In this document: positions 40,753 through 49,596 of the stretch, in pieces
Layout of the letters: every line of letters starts with the position of its first letter
Numbering within the stretch: position 1 is the first letter of the stretch
From: Bryobacterales bacterium
Lineage (GTDB): Bacteria; Acidobacteriota; Terriglobia; Bryobacterales; Bryobacteraceae
Direction of reading: 5' to 3'
DNA length: 61,766 nucleotides
Assembly (NCBI GenBank): GCA_003163855.1
Contig: PLRJ01000049.1
Span: 1 to 61,766 of the forward strand
Program-made: the position numbers and the translations under genes
Notes under the pieces: generated by a model
The model's input: only the letters and a program-made list of their open reading frames with translations
Database searches by the model: none
What the model was told of the DNA's origin: nothing

Positions 40753-43700
40753 TACTTACCCGCCTGTTCCGGTTCTTCGATTACTTTAACGTCCTGCGCT
40801 GCCTGTACTAACTGACGCGCAATGGGTGCTGCAAATTTCGCTCCATAGCCGCCATGCTCTACAATGACCGCGAAGGAGATTCGTTTAGCGGAGTCTGGAT
40901 TGTCGAACGGCGCAAAGCCGGCGAACCAGGAATGCGGATCGCCCGTGTCCAACTGCGCGGTTCCCGTCTTGCCCGCAACGCTGATGGTCAGGCCCGACAT
41001 AGCTGTGTGCGCGGTGCCATTGGTCACGACGGAGCGCATGGCGTTGGCTACAAAATCGGCCGACGCTTTATCGACGATGGGGTGAGGTTGATTGGTGCGG
41101 GCGTTGCTCGGGTCGGTCACCCAGCGGCCTTCGGGCATCTGCCCGCTGTTGGCGATGGTGGCGGCGACGCGCGCCATTTTGAAGGGCGTCATCAACACTT
41201 GGCCTTGCCCGTAGGCTGCGAAGGGCAGCATCTGTTTTAACTCGGCCGGTGTGCCAACGGGAACGCCGAACAACGCAGCCGTTTCACGCAATGCCTGGGA
41301 GCCGACGCCGTCTACGCCAAGCTGCGCAAAGTAAGCGTTGCACGAAACGGTGATGGCGGAAGCCATATCGAGCGTCCCATGCGCGTGGTCGCCAATGTCA
41401 TCGCGGATGGGACGGCGCCAGCCGGGAATCTCGGTTCCCACGCGGCCGTCACCTAGACCGCGGCAGGTGTAGCGCTTGTCCATCGCATGCGGATCCAGCC
41501 GCAAAGCCGCAACCGCCGTTACCAGTTTGAAAGTGGAACCCGGCGGATATTGGCCGTAACGCGCTCGGTCGAGCAGTTCATCGGGAGTGCCTGAACCGTT
41601 GGCGGGTGGCTCGGGATAACTGACCAGGGCCAGCACTTCGCCGCTTTGCGCGTTCATAGCGACCAGCGCGCCTTTCTTGTTGGGCCCTTCCAGATTGGCG
41701 CGCATGATTTCGGCGGCTTTCAACTGCAGGCGGATGTCGATGGTGGCGTGAACGTCGCGGTCACGTTTTAAGAGCGCTTGCAGCGCTGGATTGGAGCGCT
41801 GATGACGATAACGGACCACCGGCGCGAGTTCGGCCAGTTCGCGATAGCCTTGCAGGCGCGGGTTGGAATCGTGCTCAATGAGCGAAGCGTTGCTGGCGTG
41901 AAATTTTTCGCCGGTGCGCAGATCGCCCAGCAGGTGTTCGGTGGCGGAGCCGAAAGGATAATGGCGCGCATCGCCACGATTGCAGGCCTGATCGATAAGT
42001 ACGCCGAGTTTTTCCAACTGCGCGCGTTGCTTTTCCAGCTCGTCCCAACTGCTGGTGGCTAGAATGACGCCGTTGCGATCATAGATATTGCCGCGCGTAA
42101 TTTCAGCGGCCAGCAAGTTCAGGCGCGGGTTGTGTTCGGGCCGCTTGACGCCGTCGGCGGTAAAGACCAGAGCATCGCGCGCCAGCAGATTCTTTTCCTG
42201 AAAAACTTCGATGTAAGTAGCGCGCAGCACCAGCGCCAGGGCGCAGGCCGCAAGAACCAGTCCCGCGACGCGAACCGGAGTGGCAAAGATGGGTTCAAGG
42301 CTTTCACTGGATTCGCGGGCCGATTGATTCGAGATGGCCAGCAGCAAAGCGAAGATGAAGAAATTCGCCAGCATCGCGGTATTGCCGGAACTCAGGAAGG
42401 GCGAAACAACGCCGGACAGCGGGATAGCGCCCAGTGCGCCGCCCGAGATAAGCAGCATTTCCAACCCGAGCAGCGAGGCCATACCGACCGCAAGGAACAG
42501 TGAGTATTCATCCACTGCGCGCACAGCAATGGTAAGCGCACGCTTCAGCAGCAGCATGAATAAGATGCAGACAGAAAAAACGCCGGGCAAGCCCCATTCT
42601 TCGGCTAAGGACGATAAGACAAGATCGGTGTGTCCCGCCGGGATTACGCTCGGGTCGCCCCAGCCCGGACCGGAACCCAGCGCGCCGCCGGTGGCAAAAG
42701 CCCAGAGTGAATGCGCCAGTTGATCCCCGCCCCGCACGTCGTTATTCCAGGGCGAAAGCCACATGGAAACTCTTTCAACAACAGTATGCGGTGTGCCATA
42801 GTGATTGCCGACGATGACGCCGGCAATCAGTGTCGTGACGCCGATGATGGCAAGACCGGCGCGCCCGCGCGCAACTGCAAACAACATGAGAAACACAAAG
42901 CCCATGACCAGCGCGGGGCCCATGTCTTTCAGTACGAAGAACATGGCCAGAGCGCAGGAAACGCCCACCATAACAGGCAATGTGTGGCGCAGGCGCGGCA
43001 GTTCCAGCCAGTGGAGGAAGCGCGGCACGAACTTTTTCAGGTGCAGATCGCGCAGATGCTCCCAACTGCGCGCGAAATAAGCGGCCAGAAAGAAGACCAG
43101 CAGCAGCTTGATGATTTCTACCGGTTGAAAGGGTCCCAGGTTGACTTTGGCGTCGCTGCCGGTAGGTCCCGAGCCGAGCTTTAACAGTGCTACGAACAGA
43201 GCCAGCGCGGCGAAAAGCGGAGTGTAGACCATCCGTGACAGGCGGCGGTAGTCGAACGCTTTGAACAGCGGGAACAACAGCAGCGCGCAGCCCGCCATGC
43301 AACCCCAGGCAAACTTTTTGAACTCCAACGTATCGCGCAGCGGGTCGCGCAGGCTCACCATCAGGATCAAGCCCATGCCGCTGAGCATGTGAAGGCCGGG
43401 CAGTATCAGACCATCGCCGCGAAATCCGCGGACCCGATAAGCGATGTGGACAATCCAGAACGCCGCCAGGTAGCTAAGGCACCAGGTGAGAAAGATCTGG
43501 CGGAATTCTTCAGGCGAGCGAACGATCAGCAGCGGTTTTATCTTTGCCAGGGGCAGCAGTGGCAGACTGGCTGGAGGTGTTTTCATCCCGGATGTCAGTT
43601 TCTGCCAGACGGCGGTGTCAGCGGGACGCACCCGCAAGCGTGATAGGGCGCCAATGTTGAGCAACGGCCGGTGCTGCTGCAGAAATTCATCCATGCGCTG

Positions 43701-43991
43701 GGTAGCCAGTGTGCGCTGGTCTTCATCGGCAATCAGTCGTAATGGTTTTGCCAGTTCCGTCGCGCCCACGCTGGGCGAGTTGACATTCAGCAACTCGCCG
43801 CTGTCGATCTTTTGCTTTAGCTGCGCAAAATCCTGCGTTTTCGCGCTGAACACCATGGCCAGGCCGCACGCGACCAGCAATGACGCTCCCGCTAGCAGGA
43901 AAAATTCAAGCGTGCGCTCACGGTTACGCGGCTTTTTCTCCACCACTAACTGGGAAGCGAGCTTGGCATCCCAACTCTTGGTTACTGCCAT
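40752..43991 (-). CDS. SEDS glycosyltransferase (RodA/FtsW) fused to class B PBP transpeptidase
   Basis: 1079 aa, about the sum of RodA and PBP2. Residues about 35-590 contain a first TM helix, an exported segment (about 55-140) and a ten-helix SEDS polymerase with WLSPWNNDVRGGDQLAHSLW carrying the probable catalytic Asp near 418. Residues about 640-1075 form a transpeptidase: RGNIYDRNGVILATS, SxxK as GSTFKLV (about 818), SxN as SCNAY (about 882) and KTGTAQLD (about 1005). One polypeptide should thus polymerise and crosslink peptidoglycan. It is preceded by the kinase gene (10-bp overlap) and followed by the FhaA-like gene. Confidence 0.93.
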   Translation of the reverse strand: MAVTKSWDAKLASQLVVEKKPRNRERTLEFFLLAGASLLVACGLAMVFSAKTQDFAQLKQKIDSGELLNVNSPSVGATELAKPLRLIADEDQRTLATQRMDEFLQQHRPLLNIGALSRLRVRPADTAVWQKLTSGMKTPPASLPLLPLAKIKPLLIVRSPEEFRQIFLTWCLSYLAAFWIVHIAYRVRGFRGDGLILPGLHMLSGMGLILMVSLRDPLRDTLEFKKFAWGCMAGCALLLFPLFKAFDYRRLSRMVYTPLFAALALFVALLKLGSGPTGSDAKVNLGPFQPVEIIKLLLVFFLAAYFARSWEHLRDLHLKKFVPRFLHWLELPRLRHTLPVMVGVSCALAMFFVLKDMGPALVMGFVFLMLFAVARGRAGLAIIGVTTLIAGVIVGNHYGTPHTVVERVSMWLSPWNNDVRGGDQLAHSLWAFATGGALGSGPGWGDPSVIPAGHTDLVLSSLAEEWGLPGVFSVCILFMLLLKRALTIAVRAVDEYSLFLAVGMASLLGLEMLLISGGALGAIPLSGVVSPFLSSGNTAMLANFFIFALLLAISNQSARESSESLEPIFATPVRVAGLVLAACALALVLRATYIEVFQEKNLLARDALVFTADGVKRPEHNPRLNLLAAEITRGNIYDRNGVILATSSWDELEKQRAQLEKLGVLIDQACNRGDARHYPFGSATEHLLGDLRTGEKFHASNASLIEHDSNPRLQGYRELAELAPVVRYRHQRSNPALQALLKRDRDVHATIDIRLQLKAAEIMRANLEGPNKKGALVAMNAQSGEVLALVSYPEPPANGSGTPDELLDRARYGQYPPGSTFKLVTAVAALRLDPHAMDKRYTCRGLGDGRVGTEIPGWRRPIRDDIGDHAHGTLDMASAITVSCNAYFAQLGVDGVGSQALRETAALFGVPVGTPAELKQMLPFAAYGQGQVLMTPFKMARVAATIANSGQMPEGRWVTDPSNARTNQPHPIVDKASADFVANAMRSVVTNGTAHTAMSGLTISVAGKTGTAQLDTGDPHSWFAGFAPFDNPDSAKRISFAVIVEHGGYGAKFAAPIARQLVQAAQDVKVIEEPEQAGK

Positions 43992-45961
43992 TTATGGAAC
44001 CCCGATTTTTTGGCCACCGGCTTAGCGGCGGCCGTGTCTAAAGCCTGCTGTTCCAGCTTTATCTGCTCGGCGCGATCCTGATAAACCTGCTCGAGGTTGG
44101 CGCTGACGTTGGCATAGCCCACCAGTGGTTCGTACAACGCGCGGGCGCGTTCGGCATCGCTTTTCGCCATATCCAGCCACTTCTCCGCTTCTTCCTTGTT
44201 GGCATTGCCGGCGCGGCGGGCGCGCGAAAGTGCCCATTCCGATCGAAATAAATAGCCGTCGGCCTGCTCGGTGGCTTCACGCGGGCCTAACTGATAACCC
44301 AGTTTCTCGGCCTGCTGAAACTCCGGCATGGCTTCACCAATATTGCGAAACGCATAGACGTATAGCCGCGCCAGGCCGAGGTGCGGATCGGGCGACTTGG
44401 GCAGATAGGAAGCCGCCTGCCGAAAATCGTCAATGCTGAGCGAGGCGCGCGGAGGACGCGGATTCTGCACCATATTGGCGTAGCCTTCGGCCAGGGCGAG
44501 CTTGCCTTTGGTGCTGGAATCGTTGGGTTCAATCTGCAGCGCATAGCGCAGACAGGCGCGGGCGCGCGCCCAGTCGAAATCGCTAAGCCGCGTATCGGAA
44601 CTGGCCCGATAGCCATCGATGATGTTGTCGCCGGCCGCGATCAGATTCTTATGCAGCGAATTTTCCGCCCATGCAACCGGCGAAAACGGTCCCATCATGG
44701 AATTGCGCTGCTTCAGTGTTTTGTATAAGGTCCAATCGGCCACCATGGTCTGGATGGAATCGTGAGCATAGTCATGATTGCCGCGCAAAGGGGCGGTTGC
44801 GGCTTCCAGACGCCAGAAATAAGCCACCGGCATCAGCACACAAAAACCCAATACCAGGCCCGCGACTAACGCGATCACCCAACTGTTGCCGGGCAGTTTC
44901 CAGGAAAGCTTCAGCTTGGGCTTGGCAATAAGAGGCACGGGCCGCGGCGGTGGGGCAGCATTGACGGTGACCTTCGGAATGTCCACCACGCGCGGCGAAA
45001 GCGGCATGCGCTGGGAAATAGCCACTGTCTGCTTGCCGAAGTTCGAGGCCATGCGAGGCTGTCTATCGATGGTGGCATTGGCATCCCAGCGTGCGGATTG
45101 ATGGATGGCAATTGGTTCGCGCCGGCCAAGAAAGGCCCGCAGATCGTTTTCAAATTCCTGCGCGGAATGGTAGCGGTGATTGATGTCGCCGGCCAGCGAT
45201 TTGGAAACGATCGACCGCAATCCCCCCGGAATATCGTCAGGCAAAGCGCGCGGCGGCCGGCGCGACTGAATCAGATTCTCAAGCAGGCGTGTCTCCTGCG
45301 CCTGGTAGGGCGGCGCTCCGGAGAGCATCTCAAACAAGGTCACGCCGAGTGCCCATAGGTCGGAATGGACGTCTACCTGCGCGCTGCTCAAGCGTTCAGG
45401 CGAGCAGTAGCTCGGGCTGCCCAGGTTATGGCGCGTCAGATTGTGCGTCGCCGTTATCATTTTGGCGATCCCGAAATCCAGCAGCTTCAAATCGCCCGCT
45501 ACGCCGATTTGTATGTTCGACGGTTTGACGTCGCCGTGCACGACAGCGGTCATGCGGCCATTCACATCGGACGTGAACGAATGGAGTGTTCGCAACTGGC
45601 TGCAAATTTCAGCCGCGTAACCGGCGGCGCGGCTGGCTTCGATCCGTTTCTCTGCAATTAGAATTTCGGCCAGCGTGCGGCCTTCAAAATATTCCAGGGC
45701 GACGAAGAAACAGTTGTCCTGGTCGCCATATTCATAAACCTTCAGCACCCGTGCATCAAGCGCATGCAGCTTGTTCTGTAGATTGGCGCCGCGCCGTTCC
45801 GCTTCGATAACTACGCGCGTGTATTCGTCGTTCGATTCTTCAATTAGTTTGAGAACGACAGGGCGGCCGGCGTCTGCATCGCGCGCCAGGTAGACATCCG
45901 TCATGCTCCGGCTGAGCTTGCGGATGATCTCATATTTGCCGAATTTCCCCGCTTGCAGCAC
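43982..45961 (-). CDS. Transmembrane Ser/Thr protein kinase with exported helical-repeat domain
   Basis: 659 aa. The kinase domain covers about 8-275. The VAIK Lys is in VVLKLIEES, the catalytic loop is VVHGDVKPSNI (HGD instead of HRD, a non-RD kinase), and LLDFGIAK is the DFG. The glycine loop is degenerate (KLSRSMTDVYLARD). GSPSYCSPE forms the activation/APE region. A single TM helix near 360-385 leads to an exported C-terminal domain of TPR-like helical pairs. There are no PASTA repeats. It lies directly after the PP2C phosphatase gene, its likely antagonist, and before the RodA-PBP fusion, a likely target. Confidence 0.9.
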   Translation of the reverse strand: MLQAGKFGKYEIIRKLSRSMTDVYLARDADAGRPVVLKLIEESNDEYTRVVIEAERRGANLQNKLHALDARVLKVYEYGDQDNCFFVALEYFEGRTLAEILIAEKRIEASRAAGYAAEICSQLRTLHSFTSDVNGRMTAVVHGDVKPSNIQIGVAGDLKLLDFGIAKMITATHNLTRHNLGSPSYCSPERLSSAQVDVHSDLWALGVTLFEMLSGAPPYQAQETRLLENLIQSRRPPRALPDDIPGGLRSIVSKSLAGDINHRYHSAQEFENDLRAFLGRREPIAIHQSARWDANATIDRQPRMASNFGKQTVAISQRMPLSPRVVDIPKVTVNAAPPPRPVPLIAKPKLKLSWKLPGNSWVIALVAGLVLGFCVLMPVAYFWRLEAATAPLRGNHDYAHDSIQTMVADWTLYKTLKQRNSMMGPFSPVAWAENSLHKNLIAAGDNIIDGYRASSDTRLSDFDWARARACLRYALQIEPNDSSTKGKLALAEGYANMVQNPRPPRASLSIDDFRQAASYLPKSPDPHLGLARLYVYAFRNIGEAMPEFQQAEKLGYQLGPREATEQADGYLFRSEWALSRARRAGNANKEEAEKWLDMAKSDAERARALYEPLVGYANVSANLEQVYQDRAEQIKLEQQALDTAAAKPVAKKSGFHKWQ

Positions 45962-47547
45962 TACTCTTTCTCTTTCTTGAAGCCCTTTTGTTTCGCTTGT
46001 TCTTTAGCTTCCGGCTTACCGTTGTGATTAACCGTGTTATCGTCCAGCACGGGCGATGCATCCGGGCTGATTTCAAGTCCAGCGCGCAGGGCCGATGGCG
46101 CCAGCCCGTTATCCACTATGTGATTGCCGGCCAGGCGCGGGCCGGCTGCATCGCGAATCTCGACCCCGGCGCCTGGATTCTGGTGGATGGAATTACCTAA
46201 CAGCAGCGGGTGCGAGTCTCCTTCAATGCGTACTCCTGATTCAAGCGCCCCCATAATGTCCATATCGGATAGTTCAACCGAAGAATCTTCAATCAGTACA
46301 CCGATTTTCAAAGGGTGGAGATCGTCAGCCAGCACGCGCAGACCCTGTATGTGGGCGCCATCGATGTGACGGGCGGCAATGCCAATCGCCTGATCGCTGG
46401 TGGCCGCTGGATCGGCGCGCACAATCGACTGGCGTGGCGACGTGGCAATGATGTTCACCTGGTCCTTAAGTACCAGCGGCCCAAGATAATCGCCCGGCGC
46501 TACCACGATGGTGTCGCCCGGTAACGCCATCGCAAGAGCATCCAGAATGCCGCGCGCGTTGGCGCTGCTGACTGGAATATCGCGGGGCACGTGCGGGGCG
46601 GGGGACTCGTCTTTCAGGGGCGCGGTCCGGGCGGACAAATGATCCAGCAAGCGCCAGCCCAGCAAGCCCAGTGCGGCGCCTAGCAGCAGCAAAGCCAGCG
46701 AGACAAGAAACCGGTTGCCGCCCGACGGCTTTTCGGTACGGATGCGGGTGGTGGCATGGCGCGCCCGGCTGCTTTGCGAGGTTTTGCTTTGGCTGCCTAT
46801 AAACTCCGCTCCGGCCACGAAGACGACGCTGATGTTGTCGCGTCCGCCATGCGCGTTGCCGGCTTCCACCAGTTGCTGAGCGGTGCGGGTGGGGTCGCCA
46901 TCGTAGCGTTCGAGGATTCCGGTGACCTCAGCCGAGCCAACGTAGTCGCTGAGGCCATCGCTGCATAGCAGCAGCGCGCTATCGGCAGGGAAGGGAAAGC
47001 TTATGGTCTCGATGAAATCGCCGTCGGAGGGTTGATGCGGAATGGAGCCGACATCGCGGAAGACTTCGTTGCGGCGCGGGTGACGCATGGCTTGTTCTTC
47101 GGTCAGTTCGCCCTGGTCTTCGAGTTCGCCCACCGGGGAATGATCGGACGTTAGCTTTTTGAGTTTGCCGTTGGTTAGAAGGTACAGGCGCGAATCGCCT
47201 ACGTGGCCGACATGGATCCGCTCGTGCTGGGCGACGGCCAGGGTGAGGACACAAGCCATGCCGTTGTATTCGGCGTGGCTTTGCGATAGCGCGAAAATTT
47301 CGTTATTAGCGGCGCAGATAGCTTCGCGGATCTGCTGATCTAGATCCGCTTCGGCGGACTGCAGTTGTTTGTGGATCACCTGCACCGCGGTCTCCGCGGC
47401 GGTTTCGCCGGCGGCGTGACCACCCAGGCCATCCACTACGAGAAAGAGGCCGCGGGCATCGTCGATGAGGACGCGGTCTTCATTGTTGGGGCGGGCGAGG
47501 CCGGTGTCAGTGGCTGCAGCGGCTCGCCAGAGGAGGGCGGTTTTCAT
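45961..47547 (-). CDS. PP2C phosphatase with TM helix and exported parallel beta-helix domain
   Basis: 528 aa. PP2C domain about 5-250: RPNNEDRVLI, VVDGLGGHAAGE, HVGDSRLYLL, CSDGLSDYV and GGRDNISVVFV provide the metal and phosphate ligands. A TM helix follows near 283-303 (FLVSLALLLLGAALGLLGW). The exported part (about 340-510) is made of short repeats (ALPGDTIVVAPGDYLGPLVL, VNIIATS, HIQGLRV, SGVRIEGDSHPLLLGNSI, AGVEIRDAAGPRLAGNHI) of the parallel beta-helix type. It should reverse phosphorylation by the adjacent kinase; the beta-helix may sense a cell-wall or surface polysaccharide. Confidence 0.92.
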   Translation of the reverse strand: MKTALLWRAAAATDTGLARPNNEDRVLIDDARGLFLVVDGLGGHAAGETAAETAVQVIHKQLQSAEADLDQQIREAICAANNEIFALSQSHAEYNGMACVLTLAVAQHERIHVGHVGDSRLYLLTNGKLKKLTSDHSPVGELEDQGELTEEQAMRHPRRNEVFRDVGSIPHQPSDGDFIETISFPFPADSALLLCSDGLSDYVGSAEVTGILERYDGDPTRTAQQLVEAGNAHGGRDNISVVFVAGAEFIGSQSKTSQSSRARHATTRIRTEKPSGGNRFLVSLALLLLGAALGLLGWRLLDHLSARTAPLKDESPAPHVPRDIPVSSANARGILDALAMALPGDTIVVAPGDYLGPLVLKDQVNIIATSPRQSIVRADPAATSDQAIGIAARHIDGAHIQGLRVLADDLHPLKIGVLIEDSSVELSDMDIMGALESGVRIEGDSHPLLLGNSIHQNPGAGVEIRDAAGPRLAGNHIVDNGLAPSALRAGLEISPDASPVLDDNTVNHNGKPEAKEQAKQKGFKKEKE

Positions 47548-47699
47548 GGGGTGCCAGCGGCGCGGCGTTTGCTTTGCGTTGCCTCGGGCTGCTCGCGTTC
47601 GCCGCGAGTTGGGCGGGCGAGCGCAACGGCCAGCAGGAGAGCAGTGAAGAGAAGGAAGGCCACTTCATAAGGGACATGGGCAAGGTAGGGGAAAGTCAC
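47544..47699 (-). CDS. 51-aa single-pass membrane protein inside the signalling operon
   Basis: A short gene fits exactly between its neighbours: its GTG start (47699) overlaps the stop of the FHA gene as GTGA, and its TGA stop overlaps the phosphatase ATG as ATGA. The peptide has one hydrophobic helix (VAFLLFTALLLAVALA) after ten polar residues and then a basic, Pro/Arg-rich tail of about 22 residues ending KRRAAGTP. The double overlap is strong evidence that it is real and translated with its neighbours. No family recognised. It may anchor or tune the kinase/phosphatase pair. Confidence 0.7.
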   Translation of the reverse strand: MTFPYLAHVPYEVAFLLFTALLLAVALARPTRGEREQPEATQSKRRAAGTP

Positions 47700-48571
47700 T
47701 TCCGGACCTCGAAGTGGAGAGTTAGTGCGTCACCCAGGTTGAGGTCGGCTTGCTCGGGAAGGGGTTCTTCGATGCCCTTTCTCAGGCGTTTTCCATTGAC
47801 TGAGGTTCCGTTCGTGCTGAGGTCGGTGATGAAGAAGAGGCCGCTGGCCGGGTCGCGCCGGATGTTGAGGTGTTCCCGCGAGACTTCGTCGGCCGTGTAG
47901 AGGGCGAGGTCCATAGGGGCGTCGTCCCCGCCGCGGCCAACCCGGATCTTGTTCTGGGAAATCAGGAAAACCTGCGAGCCGGATTCGTCCCGATAGCGAA
48001 TTTCGGCGTGCACCATGTCTACCGTCTTCTTCAAAACGGTGGCATCGGTGCGCACGATGGGCTCGGGCTGCAAGGTTGCCGGCGGGGTAGGCGCAACCGC
48101 AGCCCGAGCCGGCGTCGCGCTCGGTTCACGCTCCATCAAAGTGGTTTTTGTGCCGCGAAATCCAGGTTCGGCGCTGGCGCTGAGTTCGGAATGAATCTCA
48201 ACATCGCCGCGCGGGACTTCGCCATCCGGCAGAAATTCGAGTTCCCAATCGGTGCAGGCGATTTTGTGTTCTTTAACCGGCTTGCCGCGCCGGCCCAGCG
48301 AAAATCCGCCTGATGGCTTGGCGTTCAGTTCCACCACACGGGCCTGCAGCGCTTTGCGCGCGTCTTCTGAAATGAACGTGGAGACGCCTGAAAGCGCGGC
48401 GTGGTCGTCCGGATTCAAATAGACGGTAAAAATGCAAGGGAGAAGCACAGAGTACGTCATCTCAAACTTGCCCAATTCCATATTGCGCAGCAACTCAGCG
48501 ATAATGACGTTGCCGCTTAGCTTTTGTTCACCAATTTTGCGTGATTCCAGCCGCTGATTCGGTGTACCCAA
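47696..48571 (-). CDS. FHA-domain protein, first gene of the cell-wall signalling operon
   Basis: 291 aa from TTG 48571, which has GGGAG seven bases upstream; an ATG further in would remove the first helix. The N-terminal 110 residues (NVIIAELLRNMELGKFEMTY, VYLNPDDHAALSGV) resemble the DUF3662-like domain of FhaA proteins. A linker with Pro/Ala follows, then an FHA domain at about 195-291: NKIRVGRGGDD, DEVSREHLNIRR and ITDLSTNGTSVNGKRL. The last two contain the phosphothreonine-contact Arg, Ser and Asn. It is the probable first reader of the kinase signal and leads a six-gene operon. Confidence 0.87.
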   Translation of the reverse strand: MGTPNQRLESRKIGEQKLSGNVIIAELLRNMELGKFEMTYSVLLPCIFTVYLNPDDHAALSGVSTFISEDARKALQARVVELNAKPSGGFSLGRRGKPVKEHKIACTDWELEFLPDGEVPRGDVEIHSELSASAEPGFRGTKTTLMEREPSATPARAAVAPTPPATLQPEPIVRTDATVLKKTVDMVHAEIRYRDESGSQVFLISQNKIRVGRGGDDAPMDLALYTADEVSREHLNIRRDPASGLFFITDLSTNGTSVNGKRLRKGIEEPLPEQADLNLGDALTLHFEVRK

Positions 48572-48784
48572 GCGTATTCTCCCGTTATTAGTGACGTTTC
48601 CTGGCTTTTCGCGGGTTCCATCCGGCGGCTGCCCAGCGGTCAATCTCAAACGAAATTAATGTGGCTGGCGGTCAGGCGCGGCAGTCATCCGGCAGACATT
48701 GCCCGTATGCTGCTCATCGTAACTCAGTCTGGCCGGGGAGCGTGGAATCGCCGTAGACGAGTATGATAAGGCTGTGAAATCGCG

Positions 48785-49204
48785 ATGAGATACAAGGCAA
48801 AGATCGACTGGTGGATCGCCGCGTCGGTTTGTATTGGACTGGTCGCCTCGGTCGCCGTGGCGGCAACCGTAAAAGCCTACTGGGCCTACGGTGTGGCAGT
48901 TCTAGACTGGGCTCTCGTATTCGGCTTCTGCTTCCCGCAATCGTATGAGACGACGGCAACGGCTCTAGTGATCAGGGCTGGAATGACAAAACGCACGATA
49001 CTGTACTCGGCCATCACTGCCGTCCGTCATTCTTCGGATTCGCGCAGCGCGTTGGCCCTTTCGCTGGATAGAGTGCAGATTGAGTACTCGTCAGGCGAAC
49101 TGTTGATTGCGCCGCAAAGCCAGGAGGCGTTCTGGGCGGATCTGGAGGCCAGGGCGCCTCAGTTGAGCAGGCGTGGGCACGACTTGGTCGCGGTTTTGGG
49201 GTAG
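48785..49204 (+). CDS. Membrane-anchored bacterial PH-domain-like protein
   Basis: 139 aa with two N-terminal hydrophobic helices (IDWWIAASVCIGLVASVAVA and AYGVAVLDWALVFGFCF) followed by a bacterial PH-like domain: YETTATALVIRAGM, TILYSAITAVRHSSD, VQIEYSSGELLIAPQ and EAFWADLEARAPQL. The architecture is that of YdbS/YokE-like proteins. Function unknown. It is divergent from the FHA gene at 48571. Confidence 0.75.
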   Translation: MRYKAKIDWWIAASVCIGLVASVAVAATVKAYWAYGVAVLDWALVFGFCFPQSYETTATALVIRAGMTKRTILYSAITAVRHSSDSRSALALSLDRVQIEYSSGELLIAPQSQEAFWADLEARAPQLSRRGHDLVAVLG

Positions 49205-49288
49205 CGCTCGAACACATACTCCGCATGGCCAAAGCCCGAGCCCGGCAGATTGTTGCCTTCATTGCGCTTATTCCGTACCCTGGAAGGC

Positions 49289-49534
49289 ATGGAAGTACAT
49301 TTTGCTGCAGACCTGCAAGCCAAGATCGACCAGTTGGTCATGGAAACTGGACGCACGCCCGACAAGCTACTTGCGGACGCTATGGCCGGTTACGTTGCCG
49401 AGCTTGCCGAGACACGCGAAATGCTCAATAGCCGATATGACGACCTCAAAAGCGGTAAGGTAATGCCGATCGACGGCGAAGCCTTTTTCGAGGGCCTTCG
49501 CAAGCGCGAAGATGAACTTTTAAAAAGGCTATGA
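49289..49534 (+). CDS. Orphan ParD/CopG-like antitoxin
   Basis: 81 aa from ATG 49289. MEVHFAADLQAKIDQLVMET is a ribbon-helix-helix start, followed by the helical toxin-binding tail (GEAFFEGLRKREDELLKRL), the layout of ParD-type antitoxins. No RelE/ParE toxin follows: the next gene is on the other strand and the 60 bp between them hold no open frame of suitable length. It is therefore an orphan antitoxin or DNA-binding remnant. Confidence 0.65.
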   Translation: MEVHFAADLQAKIDQLVMETGRTPDKLLADAMAGYVAELAETREMLNSRYDDLKSGKVMPIDGEAFFEGLRKREDELLKRL

Positions 49535-49596
49535 CTGTGACACACATCTGGACACGGATCAGAAAGCGGAGACCCATCTGGCTTGATGTGCACGAA

